Of a stretch of DNA of 64,000 nt, positions 43,780 to 53,062 are shown piece after piece. Source of the DNA: JACKOB01 sp024234575 (GTDB taxonomy: Bacteria > Pseudomonadota > Gammaproteobacteria > Pseudomonadales > Oleiphilaceae). Location of the stretch: contig JBPJFZ010000002.1 of assembly GCA_051208035.1 (NCBI GenBank), forward strand, positions 186,001 through 250,000. The letters are read 5' to 3'. Each line of letters starts with the position of its first letter. Positions within the stretch are counted from its first letter, which is position 1. The notes below the pieces were generated by a model. That model was not told the origin of the DNA. It saw only the letters and a list, made by a program, of their open reading frames with translations, and ran no database searches. The translations under genes and the position numbers were made by a program.

Positions 43780-44022
43780 AATTCACTTTACTCTCGACGT
43801 AAAAAAGTGTTCATCACCACCACGATTAAGAGGGGCGGGAGACGCTCAATATTTGAGCGAAAGTTCATGTTCTCAAGGGGTGCCTATGATACTCACAGAG
43901 CCCTCTCTGATAAAGGGCTTAGAGCCGAAAAAAGACGATTATATTTTGCTCAATGTGGTTGACAAATGCTCAGTTTTTTGAGATTGGAAAAGCTGCGAGG
44001 GTAGCCTAAGTGGCGATTGTCG

Positions 44023-45270
44023 TTAGCCTTTTGCCGCTTTGTGAAAACTTATTGTGTAGTTCACCGCGTCTGTTCCAGGGTCCTTTATTTCGATGATTAG
44101 TCTTACCGGGGTGTTGGCAGGCATTTTATCCATGCCTCTGGCATCACCCGAAAGGTATTCGTCTGGTGCAAATATCTTTTCGGCAACGATCTTATTGTTG
44201 ATATCAGAAAAGTGAAGTCCAAGCCGGGGAAATGGCTGTTCGAACTCGGCTTTGTTAATGATGATGGCGTCTATAATCAGTGAGTTTTTAACCGTGGGGT
44301 GACTGCGTACAACCAGGTTCTGGCTTTTGATTTTACTGATATCAGCCAGGTCAGGCAGGGTGCAATCCAGGGCATTGCAGGCAATAGCATATAGAGGGCG
44401 CAACTGAGGGTATTGCACGAATTTGTCGAAATTATGCCAGGCAAACTGACCCGTTAGTGCTATAGCTAACAGAATTGCCAGAGTGGTCCACATCATTGCT
44501 TTCATCGTTCCCGCTCGATTATTGGTGCTTCTGGCGGCGATGGGTTCAACTTTTAGTGAATGGTAAGGTGAGTGGCTGGATTCTTTCTGTGCGGGCTTTT
44601 GCGCGGAGGCACTGCTTTTTATAGCGGCGGCCGGCGCCGGCGACGGGCGTAACGTTTCCTTCTCTTCGGGCTCATCCGTCATGATCGAAAAAGAGGGTTC
44701 TATTCTTTGTCCTTTCGAATTGCCCGCCAAAGAGGGCGACTGCTCTTTCTTTTCCTCTTCCGCGCTATCCTCAAGCATTTTTTCCGCCCAGCTTTCGTCT
44801 GAGCTGGCATCTTCAATCACATCGAGCACAGAATCTTCGTTGAGCACATCGTTAAACTGGTGCGCGCGGGTGGTGCTCATATCGAGAAAACTGGTGTCCA
44901 GATCATCCTCGAAGTTGCTGCTTTTTCCGGTATAACTTTGATCTTCTGCGTCATCTTCGGGGTTGTCCTCAAAAACAAACTCTTCCTCTTCTTTTTGGAT
45001 GGCCGCTTCGTCAGTGAGGTGGGATTCGTAGGTTTTATAATCAGGCTCGGCAGCAGGTTGTTTAGTTTGTTGAGTCTGCAGCGCTCTCTCGATAACAGTT
45101 TGCTTATTGTCTGTCTCAAGTACGCCTTTTTCTTCCAGCTGTTCGCGGGCGTTAAATACCTGCATACAGGATCCGCACCGTACCTTGCCACCAGCCGCAT
45201 TCAAGTGTTGATCTTTTACCTTGAAGGTAGCACTGCAGTGGGGGCATTGGGCTAGATATTGCTGGCTCAT
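44023..45270 (-). CDS. Zinc-ribbon DUF3426 membrane protein
   Basis: 415 residues. The N-terminal MJ0042-type zinc ribbon has CPHC (residues 9-12) and CGSC (32-35). A long acidic, low-complexity region rich in Glu, Asp and Ser follows (about 50-215). One transmembrane helix lies near 257-276 (MMWTTLAILLAIALTGQFAW), and a C-terminal DUF3426 domain (about 280-410) contains PTVKNSLIIDAIIINKAEFEQPFPRLGL. The function is unknown. The gene sits between prmA and dusB as in Pseudomonas. Confidence 0.83.
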   Translation of the reverse strand: MSQQYLAQCPHCSATFKVKDQHLNAAGGKVRCGSCMQVFNAREQLEEKGVLETDNKQTVIERALQTQQTKQPAAEPDYKTYESHLTDEAAIQKEEEEFVFEDNPEDDAEDQSYTGKSSNFEDDLDTSFLDMSTTRAHQFNDVLNEDSVLDVIEDASSDESWAEKMLEDSAEEEKKEQSPSLAGNSKGQRIEPSFSIMTDEPEEKETLRPSPAPAAAIKSSASAQKPAQKESSHSPYHSLKVEPIAARSTNNRAGTMKAMMWTTLAILLAIALTGQFAWHNFDKFVQYPQLRPLYAIACNALDCTLPDLADISKIKSQNLVVRSHPTVKNSLIIDAIIINKAEFEQPFPRLGLHFSDINNKIVAEKIFAPDEYLSGDARGMDKMPANTPVRLIIEIKDPGTDAVNYTISFHKAAKG

Positions 45271-45471
45271 TCTAGAAATCAGTCCTTGACGTTACTGAAG
45301 GTGGATCTGGTTAAGGTCTTGATGCCGAACGTAAATAAAGGGGCTCATTATTGTGGATTCTTGGTCCGCACTTGCAGTTTAGTATCAATTCCTGAATTTT
45401 AGTAGCCTAATTCAGCTTGCTGGCAGGATTAATGCGCTGCCCCGAGGTAACAGAGGCAGCCGTTTGCCAAA

Positions 45472-46365
45472 CTATTTTCTCACGCCGGTAATTAGTGTCC
45501 ATTCATCTTTATATTCTGGTGGGTTTAGATTAAACCACTCGGAATAGCGCTCTATGATTTCTTGCGCCTGATGATTAATGATCCCAGATAGTGCCAGCAA
45601 TGATCCGCTTTGAGTCATGGCTGCAATCTCTGGTGCCAGTTTAAGCAACGGTTGGGCGAGTATGTTGGCTAATAGCAGATCACAGGGAGGGCGGTCTGCC
45701 GGTAAGTCCTTGGGCAGGTAGAGCTCGAAGCGGTCATCGGCAACACCGTTTCTTTGGGCGTTGTCGCGGCTGGCGAGAATTGCCTGGGGATCTATGTCTG
45801 TGCCGAGCGCGTTCTTTGCCCCCAACAAAACGGCTGCAATCGCCAGAATGCCAGAGCCACAGCCGTAATCAATGATGTTTTTGCCTGTCAGGTTTTGCCC
45901 GTCAAGCCACTTTAAACAAAGAAAGGTTGTTGGGTGTGTGCCTGTGCCAAAGGCTAATCCAGGGTCGAGCAGCAAGTTAACGGCGCTTTGCTCCGGCGGT
46001 TCACGCCAACTGGGGCAAATCCATAATCGGGTACCGCATTGGATTGGATGGAAGTTATCCATCCACTCTCGTTCCCAGTCTTTGTCTTCGAGAATTTCTG
46101 CCTTGAATGTTAGTGGTGAGTCCGCAAGGTTGATGGTGCCTTGCTGTAATTGTTGAAGAATGGCATCGGTATCGCTGTCGGCGGTATACAGAGCGCTTAT
46201 TCGCGTGTTCGCCCAAATGGGGGTCGTGCCGAGTTCCGGTTCAAACACTGGTGTGTCTTCTGCATCAGCGAGAGTGACGGATACTGCCCCGGTTTCCAGA
46301 AACAGGTCTTCAATGGTTTCTGCATAATCTTTCTGGGTGTCGATAAAAATTTGTATCCAGGGCAT
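45472..46365 (-). CDS. prmA: Ribosomal protein L11 methyltransferase
   Basis: 297 residues. The N-terminal substrate-recognition domain starts MPWIQIFIDTQKDYAE. The SAM domain has LLLDPGLAFGTGTHPTT, IIDYGCGSGILAIAA and the catalytic LLLANILAQPLLKLAPE. PrmA trimethylates L11. It follows accC by 36 bases on the minus strand. Confidence 0.96.
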   Translation of the reverse strand: MPWIQIFIDTQKDYAETIEDLFLETGAVSVTLADAEDTPVFEPELGTTPIWANTRISALYTADSDTDAILQQLQQGTINLADSPLTFKAEILEDKDWEREWMDNFHPIQCGTRLWICPSWREPPEQSAVNLLLDPGLAFGTGTHPTTFLCLKWLDGQNLTGKNIIDYGCGSGILAIAAVLLGAKNALGTDIDPQAILASRDNAQRNGVADDRFELYLPKDLPADRPPCDLLLANILAQPLLKLAPEIAAMTQSGSLLALSGIINHQAQEIIERYSEWFNLNPPEYKDEWTLITGVRK

Positions 46366-46401
46366 GTTTTGCTCGTCTTCGGTAAATGGTTAGTGTGTCG
46401 A

Positions 46402-47739
46402 TTATACGTTAAGCAGCTGCTCAAGGTAGTGAATCGTGATGTTGCCACGACGAAAACCATCTTCGGCCATTAGTCGTCGGTGCAATGGCAAATTTGTCTT
46501 TATGCCATCTATGACGGTTTCATTGAGGGCATGCGTCATGCGGTCAAGTGCAGACGCTCTGGATTCGCCATGGCAGATCACTTTGCCAATGAGTGAGTCG
46601 TAGTAAGGGGGCACGGTATAGCCACTATAAATATGTGAGTCGACGCGAACGCCGGGGCCGCCGGGAGCGTGAAAATGGTTGATACGACCTGGGCTTGGTG
46701 TAAAGACCTGCGGATCTTCGGCATTTATCCGGCACTCTATGGCATGTCCTGAAAATGCAATATCAGACTGTTGCCACGGTAAGGTTTCGCCCGCGGCAAC
46801 CAGCAGCTGAGCTTTAACTAAATCTATGCCTGTTATCAGTTCTGATACGGGGTGTTCAACCTGAATGCGGGTGTTCATTTCGATAAAATAGTATTGGCCA
46901 TTTTCGTATAAGAATTCGAATGTGCCAGCACCCCGATACCCCATTTTTTTACAGGCGAGAACACAGGCATCAAACACCTGTTGACGGGCTTGTTCGTCAA
47001 CATCAACGGCAGGGGCCTCTTCGATCACTTTTTGATGACGGCGCTGCATTGAGCAATCTCGGTCGCCAAGATGGACAACGTTGCCGTGATTGTCGGCGAG
47101 TACCTGCACTTCAATATGTCTGGGAGTTTCGAGGTACTTTTCGAGATAAACAGTACTGTCTCCAAAGGCATTTTGGGCCTCTGTTTGCGTCAGACTAATA
47201 CTTGCAAGCAATTCGGATTCATCACGCACAACGCGCATACCTTTGCCGCCGCCACCAGAGGCAGCTTTGATCAGAACGGGGTAGCCAATTCTTTTGGCAA
47301 TGGCCAGCGACTGTTCGTTATCGTCGGTCAGTGCGCCATCGGACCCAGGAACGGTCGGGACTCCAGCATCGGACATAGCTTTGATGGCTGAGACTTTATT
47401 ACCCATCAGGCGAATTACCCCGGATGGGGGGCCTATAAAAATAAAACCACTGTTTTCGACCTGTTCGGCAAAATCTGCGTTCTCGGCGAGAAACCCGTAA
47501 CCTGGGTGAATGGCGGTACAGTTGGTTACCTCGGCGGCCGCGATGATGGCGGGGATGTTCAGATAGCTTTGCGATGCGCTGGCTGGTCCAATACAAACTG
47601 ACTCGTCGGCGAGGCGGACATGCATTAAATCGCGGTCAGCCGTGGAGTGAGCTGCCACCGTTTTAATGTCGGACTCGCGGCACGCGCGCAGAATCCTAAG
47701 GGCGATTTCACCTCTGTTAGCGATTAAGACCTTTTCCAT
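46402..47739 (-). CDS. accC: Acetyl-CoA carboxylase, biotin carboxylase subunit
   Basis: 445 residues from the ATG at 47737-47739, so that the chain begins MEKVLIANRGEIALRIL as in the family; another ATG lies six codons upstream. This ATP-grasp enzyme carboxylates biotin on AccB for fatty acid synthesis. Motifs are GYGFLAENADFAEQ, PVLIKAASGGGGKGMR, ERDCSMQRRHQK-type segment (here DRDCSMQRRHQKVIEEAP), FIEMNTRIQVEHPVSE and AVECRINAEDP-like AIECRINAEDP. It is paired with accB. Confidence 0.97.
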   Translation of the reverse strand: MEKVLIANRGEIALRILRACRESDIKTVAAHSTADRDLMHVRLADESVCIGPASASQSYLNIPAIIAAAEVTNCTAIHPGYGFLAENADFAEQVENSGFIFIGPPSGVIRLMGNKVSAIKAMSDAGVPTVPGSDGALTDDNEQSLAIAKRIGYPVLIKAASGGGGKGMRVVRDESELLASISLTQTEAQNAFGDSTVYLEKYLETPRHIEVQVLADNHGNVVHLGDRDCSMQRRHQKVIEEAPAVDVDEQARQQVFDACVLACKKMGYRGAGTFEFLYENGQYYFIEMNTRIQVEHPVSELITGIDLVKAQLLVAAGETLPWQQSDIAFSGHAIECRINAEDPQVFTPSPGRINHFHAPGGPGVRVDSHIYSGYTVPPYYDSLIGKVICHGESRASALDRMTHALNETVIDGIKTNLPLHRRLMAEDGFRRGNITIHYLEQLLNV

Positions 47740-47816
47740 TACTCCCCCATTTTCCATGAACTCTTGCTAGCCTTTTCGTTTCGCCATGCAGCGATAGTCT
47801 CGTGTGCAGTTGTTTT

Positions 47817-48275
47817 CTAGTCCGCTTCGATGACAAAAAGCGGTTGATCAAATTCGATTGGTTGACCATTTTCTGCGAGTATCGCAGTGATGGTGCCAGA
47901 TTTATCCGACTCGATCTGATTCATCATTTTCATGGCTTCGATAATGCAAAGCACATCACCCGCCATCACGCGCTTACCTATGTCGGTAAAAGGTGGCTTA
48001 TCTGGCGATGCTGAGCGATAAAAGGTTCCGACCATTGGTGACTTCAGTTGGTGTCCCTGTGTTGGACTCGGAGTTTTGGTGGCGGTTTCGGTTGTGTTTG
48101 CAGGGGTGACCGGTGCTGCATGAGGCGTGACCGGCTGGGTGTAAACAGTGCTAGTGTCTGTTGCAGACCGACGCCGGGTGATGCGGACAGCGTCGTCGCC
48201 TTCTTTAATTTCTATCTCTGCGATATCCGAATCTTCCAGTAGCTCGATCAGTTTTTTGAGCTTGCGTATATCCAT
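47817..48275 (-). CDS. accB: Acetyl-CoA carboxylase, biotin carboxyl carrier protein
   Basis: 152 residues. The biotin-attachment motif EAMKMMNQI has its Lys at residue 116. A Thr- and Pro-rich linker (about 38-75) separates it from the conserved N-terminal helix MDIRKLKKLIELLEDSDI. The start has AAGGA at good spacing. It lies 77 bases before accC. Confidence 0.97.
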   Translation of the reverse strand: MDIRKLKKLIELLEDSDIAEIEIKEGDDAVRITRRRSATDTSTVYTQPVTPHAAPVTPANTTETATKTPSPTQGHQLKSPMVGTFYRSASPDKPPFTDIGKRVMAGDVLCIIEAMKMMNQIESDKSGTITAILAENGQPIEFDQPLFVIEAD

Positions 48276-48368
48276 CTTGAATATCCTTTTACAGATGACC
48301 TTGTGAGATTCCTGTACGACTAGTTTGGTGCCAGCTGTACCGTTTAAAAACAGGCTGAAATGAAAGCC

Positions 48369-48827
48369 CTAAGCTTTCTCGCCACTTTTGTTTTCTAGTT
48401 TGGTCAACGCAGCCTGCAGGGCGAGATCATAGCCAAGGCTGCCAAGTCCAAAAATGACGCCACTGGCGATGTCTGAAAAATATGAGTGCTTTCGAAACGC
48501 TTCCCGGGCATGAACATTAGATAAATGAATTTCGATAAAGGGTATACCGACACTTAAAAATGCATCCCGAAGTGCAACGCTGGTATGTGTAAAGGCTGCC
48601 GGGTTAATAATAATAAAATCTACCCCTTCGTGTTTGGCATCATGCACGCGGTCAATCAGTTCATATTCGGCATTGCTTTGCAACGAAAGCAAGTGATGTC
48701 CGTTGTCGCTGCACTGCTTTGCCAGTCGCTTGCAAATATCATCCAGCGTTTCGGCGCCGTAGATGTGCGGTTCGCGGGTGCCCAGCATATTCAGGTTGGG
48801 GCCATTCAAAAGAAGAATCGTCGCCAT
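48369..48827 (-). CDS. aroQ: 3-dehydroquinate dehydratase, type II
   Basis: 152 residues of the type II dodecameric family, catalysing the third step of the shikimate pathway. Motifs are LLLNGPNLNMLGTREPHIYG with the catalytic Tyr, SNAEYELIDRVHDA, IINPAAFTHTSVALRDA, FIEIHLSNVHAREAFRKHSYFS. The aroQ-accB-accC order is widespread in gammaproteobacteria. Confidence 0.97.
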   Translation of the reverse strand: MATILLLNGPNLNMLGTREPHIYGAETLDDICKRLAKQCSDNGHHLLSLQSNAEYELIDRVHDAKHEGVDFIIINPAAFTHTSVALRDAFLSVGIPFIEIHLSNVHAREAFRKHSYFSDIASGVIFGLGSLGYDLALQAALTKLENKSGEKA

Positions 48828-48994
48828 GTGGGGCTGTCCTTGCAGAGTTAAGTGGGTCGGCGTGTTCGTGCTTGAGAAAATGTTGAGATTGGGGCGAAAA
48901 GGCAGCGAACGTCGCCGATTTTGCGGTTTTTTTAGTGAATCTTCAAATATTTCCGCAAAGGATTTTTGCCAACTTCACTGCTGCTCAGATTAGT

Positions 48995-50626
48995 CTAAGG
49001 GCAAGGAGGCGCGGTGTCGGTATACATGCGCACAGCGTTTCTGCCAGAGTGCTTGGCCTCATACAGCGCCTTATCGGCTTTTTCGTTAAGCAGTTGTGCG
49101 TGCTCACCGGAAAATGCGGCAATGCCACAACTGAACGTGACCTGAAACTCTGTCGTTCCGGCTGGCTGTTTCATTTTAGAAAAGTGCTCACGAATCTCAT
49201 TCAGTAAAGTTTTAGCGTCCTCGCCACTGGTGTTGGGCAATACAATGGCAAACTCTTCGCCACCATAGCGACCAATATGATCTGATTTGCGCAGGCGCTG
49301 TTTGAGAAACATGGCGAGGCTCTTTAGAACACGATCACCAATAGGGTGGCCATAGGTATCATTGACCGATTTAAAGTAATCAATATCAATCATGACGAAG
49401 CACAATGGCAGCTCACGGTGCTTTGATTTGCTTATTTCTGCCTCTAGCAGATAGAGCGTGTGGGTGTGATTAAATAAGCCGGTCAGACTGTCTCTGATCA
49501 TTAACGCCAACAGAGAGCGCGCGCGCCTGCCCCGGTTGTGTATAGTTGCTGTCAAATGTTTGGGGTCGATAGGCTTGGTCAGGAAGTCATCGCCACCTAA
49601 ACTCATTGCGTGCAGCTGTTTGTTTAGATCGTCTTCAGCAGAGAGGTAGATGATCGGTACACTATGCAGGCGATCCTGTTGGCGAATTACTTTTGCTAAT
49701 TCCATACCCGTGCATCCGGGCATGTACATATCCAGAATTATTATTTCCGGCAGAAAGTCATCAAGTGCGATCAATATCTGCATGGGATCGTTGATGACGT
49801 AGGTGATCATTCCTGCCTTGACGAGGGCATTTTCGATAAACTTAGATTGAGCGCGGGAATCATCTAATACCAGCACGCGGTAAGGGTCCTGTGTACTGGC
49901 TGCAGTGTACTGCTCTATCTTTTCTATCAACTGACCGGGATCGACCGCCAGATGGAAAAACTCTTCCCCACCTGATCTTACTGCCGCCAGTCTTGTTTCT
50001 ATATCGCCATCATCACAGGTATAAATAACGGGAATAGGTGTGTCATGGGTTGCCTGGATTTTCTCGATAGTACGGATGCCTTTGTTCTTTTCATCGCAAA
50101 AATTGACATCAATAACAATGGTTTCGGGCTTATTTAACTGGCTGGCGCTGATTAGCTCTTCTTCGGTTCTATAGCAAGAGGCACGAAAACCGAAAAAGTC
50201 CATTTGTCGCATGATTCTTTCCGCCGCATCCTCGTCAGAAAATGCGATGAAAATTGGCGTGCGAACGTAAACACGCTGGCCGGTGGCGTCATTGGTATCG
50301 CTTTTACGTTGGACAATATGGCGCAGCTGTTCGAGTGCCGCATCTATTTTCACGCTGTCTTCTGGCCTGACTTGACCTCTGTCGACTGTAGCCGTTGCTA
50401 AAGTTGTGACAATAGCGTTTGACGCACCAATATAGTTTTCAAGTTCGAAGCGCAGGGCAAACTTCTTGAGTTTGTCGACCGACTGGGCAAACTCGTCAAA
50501 CCAGGCATTGTCCTGAAAGCCGTGATCCATCAGCTTTTGCCACGAGTCCAGCACGATTCTTGCCTGGGTTGTGACGCGCTTGGAAAAATGTCGCTTTAAT
50601 TTTATTTTTTGGTCTTCGGCAGACAT
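48995..50626 (-). CDS. Two-receiver GGDEF response regulator (diguanylate cyclase)
   Basis: 543 residues. An N-terminal helical region (about 1-110) of unclear identity is followed by a degenerate receiver domain (about 118-240, with VIDVNF at the phospho-acceptor position). A typical receiver follows (about 245-365: VLVLDDSRAQSKFIE, phosphorylatable Asp in IIILDMYMPGCTG, Lys in LTKPID). A GGDEF domain comes last (about 375-540) with an intact GGEEF at about 454-458 and DIDYFKSVNDTYGHPIGD. It should make cyclic-di-GMP under phosphorelay control. It is divergent from a LapD-like receptor gene. No histidine kinase is adjacent. Confidence 0.9.
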   Translation of the reverse strand: MSAEDQKIKLKRHFSKRVTTQARIVLDSWQKLMDHGFQDNAWFDEFAQSVDKLKKFALRFELENYIGASNAIVTTLATATVDRGQVRPEDSVKIDAALEQLRHIVQRKSDTNDATGQRVYVRTPIFIAFSDEDAAERIMRQMDFFGFRASCYRTEEELISASQLNKPETIVIDVNFCDEKNKGIRTIEKIQATHDTPIPVIYTCDDGDIETRLAAVRSGGEEFFHLAVDPGQLIEKIEQYTAASTQDPYRVLVLDDSRAQSKFIENALVKAGMITYVINDPMQILIALDDFLPEIIILDMYMPGCTGMELAKVIRQQDRLHSVPIIYLSAEDDLNKQLHAMSLGGDDFLTKPIDPKHLTATIHNRGRRARSLLALMIRDSLTGLFNHTHTLYLLEAEISKSKHRELPLCFVMIDIDYFKSVNDTYGHPIGDRVLKSLAMFLKQRLRKSDHIGRYGGEEFAIVLPNTSGEDAKTLLNEIREHFSKMKQPAGTTEFQVTFSCGIAAFSGEHAQLLNEKADKALYEAKHSGRNAVRMYTDTAPPCP

Positions 50627-50969
50627 TTAGTTTTCTTGGCTCCGTACAATTGATCCGGTTAACGACAAGTCTGAGTAACTACATTGTAAAACCTGAAACA
50701 GGTCTCTTATCCAACGGCTTGCCCAAATTAGTGTCGACCTGCCGCTCTTGTGTATTACAGCAGTGCAAGCGGATAAAAGCTGTTATGTTAAATCTCTTCA
50801 TGTTAAATATAGTTGGTTAATGTCAGACTGTGTAACTATCTTTAATGGCAGTTTTAAAATTTGCCGCAAGCCCTGTTATTTGAGAGGCAACCTGTTTTAT
50901 TGGCGGCGGCAAACAATCACGGCAATCAATGCATAAGAATAAAGACAATACAGTGTTTTCGGATACCTG
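50627..50969. other. Divergent intergenic region between the cyclic-di-GMP genes
   Basis: 343 bases without a gene. It contains the start regions of both divergent genes. The only pattern I see is a direct repeat of ATGTTAAAT (near 50785 and 50801), too short to assign. No clear promoter hexamers or ribosome-binding-site surprises. Confidence 0.5.
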
Positions 50970-53009
50970 ATGGCTACTACCTCTGCAAAATTAGACATAT
51001 CAAATAATTCCGCTGTTTTGGCAAAACGAGGCATGCCCCTTAGAAGAATGCTTATTCTTTCAGTAGGTGCTTTACTGGTTATGCTTCTGCTGGGTAATTC
51101 TGTTTTAAATATCATCAGTGCCAGGCACTACTTGCAGTCACAGCTGCAGACCCACGCTGAGGATGCGGTAACGGCATTGGGAATGTCGCTTTCTTCTGCG
51201 TTGAGTGCAGGGGATGAAGTGACCGCCGGGCTCGTCATTGATGCAATCTATGATCGCGGCTATTACGAGCACGTTATTTTATGGAATGCGAAAAAAGAGC
51301 CCTGGATTGTCCGTTATGGTCGCGACATGCCCGATACGGTTCCCGCTTGGTTTTCGGAGCTGATGCATCTGCAAGGTCGGCAAGCGGTTTCAGATGTCTC
51401 ATCCGGCTGGAAAATGTTGGGCTCTGTGTCGGTTAAAGTTCATCCCGGACTCATGTATGAAAAACTGTGGGAGACAATGAAAGTTGAAGCTGCCTGGTTT
51501 GGCTTTGTCTTGCTGCTATCGTTGGGGGCTTTGTTGGTGGTTATCTCAAGAACGACCGGGCCAATTCGAGCGTTAGCCGATATGGCGTCGACGATCGGGC
51601 AGGGAGATTTTTCGGTAAGGGTTGCGCCGACAGGAGCCAGAGAGCTTCAGGTGTTGGCACTGGCGATGGGGGATATGGCCAGCCGAATCGACCGGATGAA
51701 TGCTTTGCAGGTCGAACAAATTGAATCACTTCGGTTACGGCTGCAAATCGATGTGGTCACCGGAGCGTTGAACCGGGATGAGTTTGATCGCAAGTTACAG
51801 GCATTTCTGGACACAAGAGAAGGCGTTGGCCATGGCCAGCTGATTTTGTTACAGGTGAATGATTTCGCAGAATTTAACAACCAGAATGGGCGGGCTGCCG
51901 GTGATCAGTTTCTTGAAAAAATCTATCTGCAGATAAAGAGTCGTGCAAAGAAAATAGAGTGTTTTTTTGCTGGTCGTCGGACAGGTGCAGACTTCGTCTG
52001 TTTCTTGCCTGGTGCAGATATCTCTGAGGCCGATCGGATTACAGAGTCTATTGTTCGCGGCGTTTCTGGTTTGCGTGAGGTAAGGCAGTGGTGCCGAAGC
52101 GATTTAGTACACGCTGGCGTGACAACGGTTGCTCACACTGAAAGCGTCGCAGACGTGCTGGCCAATGCGGATATTGCACTGCGCAATGCACAGGCGGCAG
52201 TAAATAATGGCTGGCAACGATTTCAGGATGAGTCGCACTCGTTGCCACTGGACACCATGCACAAAGCTAACGAGTGGCGCGAGACACTGTTGGCGGCAAT
52301 TCAGGATGAGGCGGTTATTGTGCATTACCAGCCAATTTTTGCGGCGGAAGATAAACACGTAGTTTACAGCAAGGCGTTGTCCCGGCTTAGTTTTAATGGT
52401 GATCTTGTCACCGCCGGCGTATTTATGCCCATGGCAGAGCGTTTTGAACTGGCGCGACAGATTGACAAAGCGGTCATTACTCAGGTGATTCGATATTTGG
52501 ATGAGAAACTTCACTATGGCGCGCGTATAGGGGTTTCAGTCAGCTCCGAGGCACTGCAGGATGAAGCTTTCCTGACATGGCTACAAGACATCGTGCACAA
52601 ATACCCGGCCGCAGCACACTGCTTGTTTCTCGAAATATCAGAGTTTCTGCTGCAGAGAGATCTGTCCGTGGCCTCTAATATTATGGGGCTGGCTGCCCAA
52701 ACGGGGTTTACCGTTGTGATAGATCATTTCGGCCAATCAACCTTACCGTTTTCATATTTGCAGTCTTTGCCGCTGAAATGGATCAAAATTGATCGGGATC
52801 TTGTGCACGGCATAGAGGATAGGGCCGACAGTCGATTTTACCTGCAATCGATTACCACAATAGCCCATAGCCAGGGCGTTAAGGTAATTGCCTTCGGCAT
52901 TGAGAGTGAGACCGAGTGGGTTCTATTGCAAGCTTTGGGAGTTGATGCGGGCGCCGGTTATGGCTTACAAAAACCCAAGGCAGATATCAATGCTATCGAT
53001 GGTGTTTAG
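50970..53009 (+). CDS. LapD-like cyclic-di-GMP receptor with degenerate GGDEF and EAL
   Basis: 679 residues. Transmembrane helices lie at about residues 26-48 and 172-192 and flank a periplasmic domain of about 120 residues of LapD/MoxY_N type. A HAMP domain (about 193-245) follows. In the GGDEF domain the active site reads RTGADF at about 337-342 in place of GGDEF. In the EAL domain the signature is KAL at residues 468-470, and the later DDFGxG reads DHFGQS. Both activities are therefore probably lost, as in Pseudomonas LapD, which binds cyclic-di-GMP and controls the periplasmic protease LapG. No lapG is seen next to it; a DUF2333 gene follows by 53 bases. Confidence 0.85.
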   Translation: MATTSAKLDISNNSAVLAKRGMPLRRMLILSVGALLVMLLLGNSVLNIISARHYLQSQLQTHAEDAVTALGMSLSSALSAGDEVTAGLVIDAIYDRGYYEHVILWNAKKEPWIVRYGRDMPDTVPAWFSELMHLQGRQAVSDVSSGWKMLGSVSVKVHPGLMYEKLWETMKVEAAWFGFVLLLSLGALLVVISRTTGPIRALADMASTIGQGDFSVRVAPTGARELQVLALAMGDMASRIDRMNALQVEQIESLRLRLQIDVVTGALNRDEFDRKLQAFLDTREGVGHGQLILLQVNDFAEFNNQNGRAAGDQFLEKIYLQIKSRAKKIECFFAGRRTGADFVCFLPGADISEADRITESIVRGVSGLREVRQWCRSDLVHAGVTTVAHTESVADVLANADIALRNAQAAVNNGWQRFQDESHSLPLDTMHKANEWRETLLAAIQDEAVIVHYQPIFAAEDKHVVYSKALSRLSFNGDLVTAGVFMPMAERFELARQIDKAVITQVIRYLDEKLHYGARIGVSVSSEALQDEAFLTWLQDIVHKYPAAAHCLFLEISEFLLQRDLSVASNIMGLAAQTGFTVVIDHFGQSTLPFSYLQSLPLKWIKIDRDLVHGIEDRADSRFYLQSITTIAHSQGVKVIAFGIESETEWVLLQALGVDAGAGYGLQKPKADINAIDGV

Positions 53010-53062
53010 GTGCCTGGATAGCTATGATGTGTCGAAAAGCTAGGTAACGGAGGGGCGGGTTC

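Noticed and set aside
50785..50810. Direct repeat ATGTTAAAT in the divergent cyclic-di-GMP region
   Set aside because: Nine A+T-rich bases in two copies are not enough to propose a regulator site.
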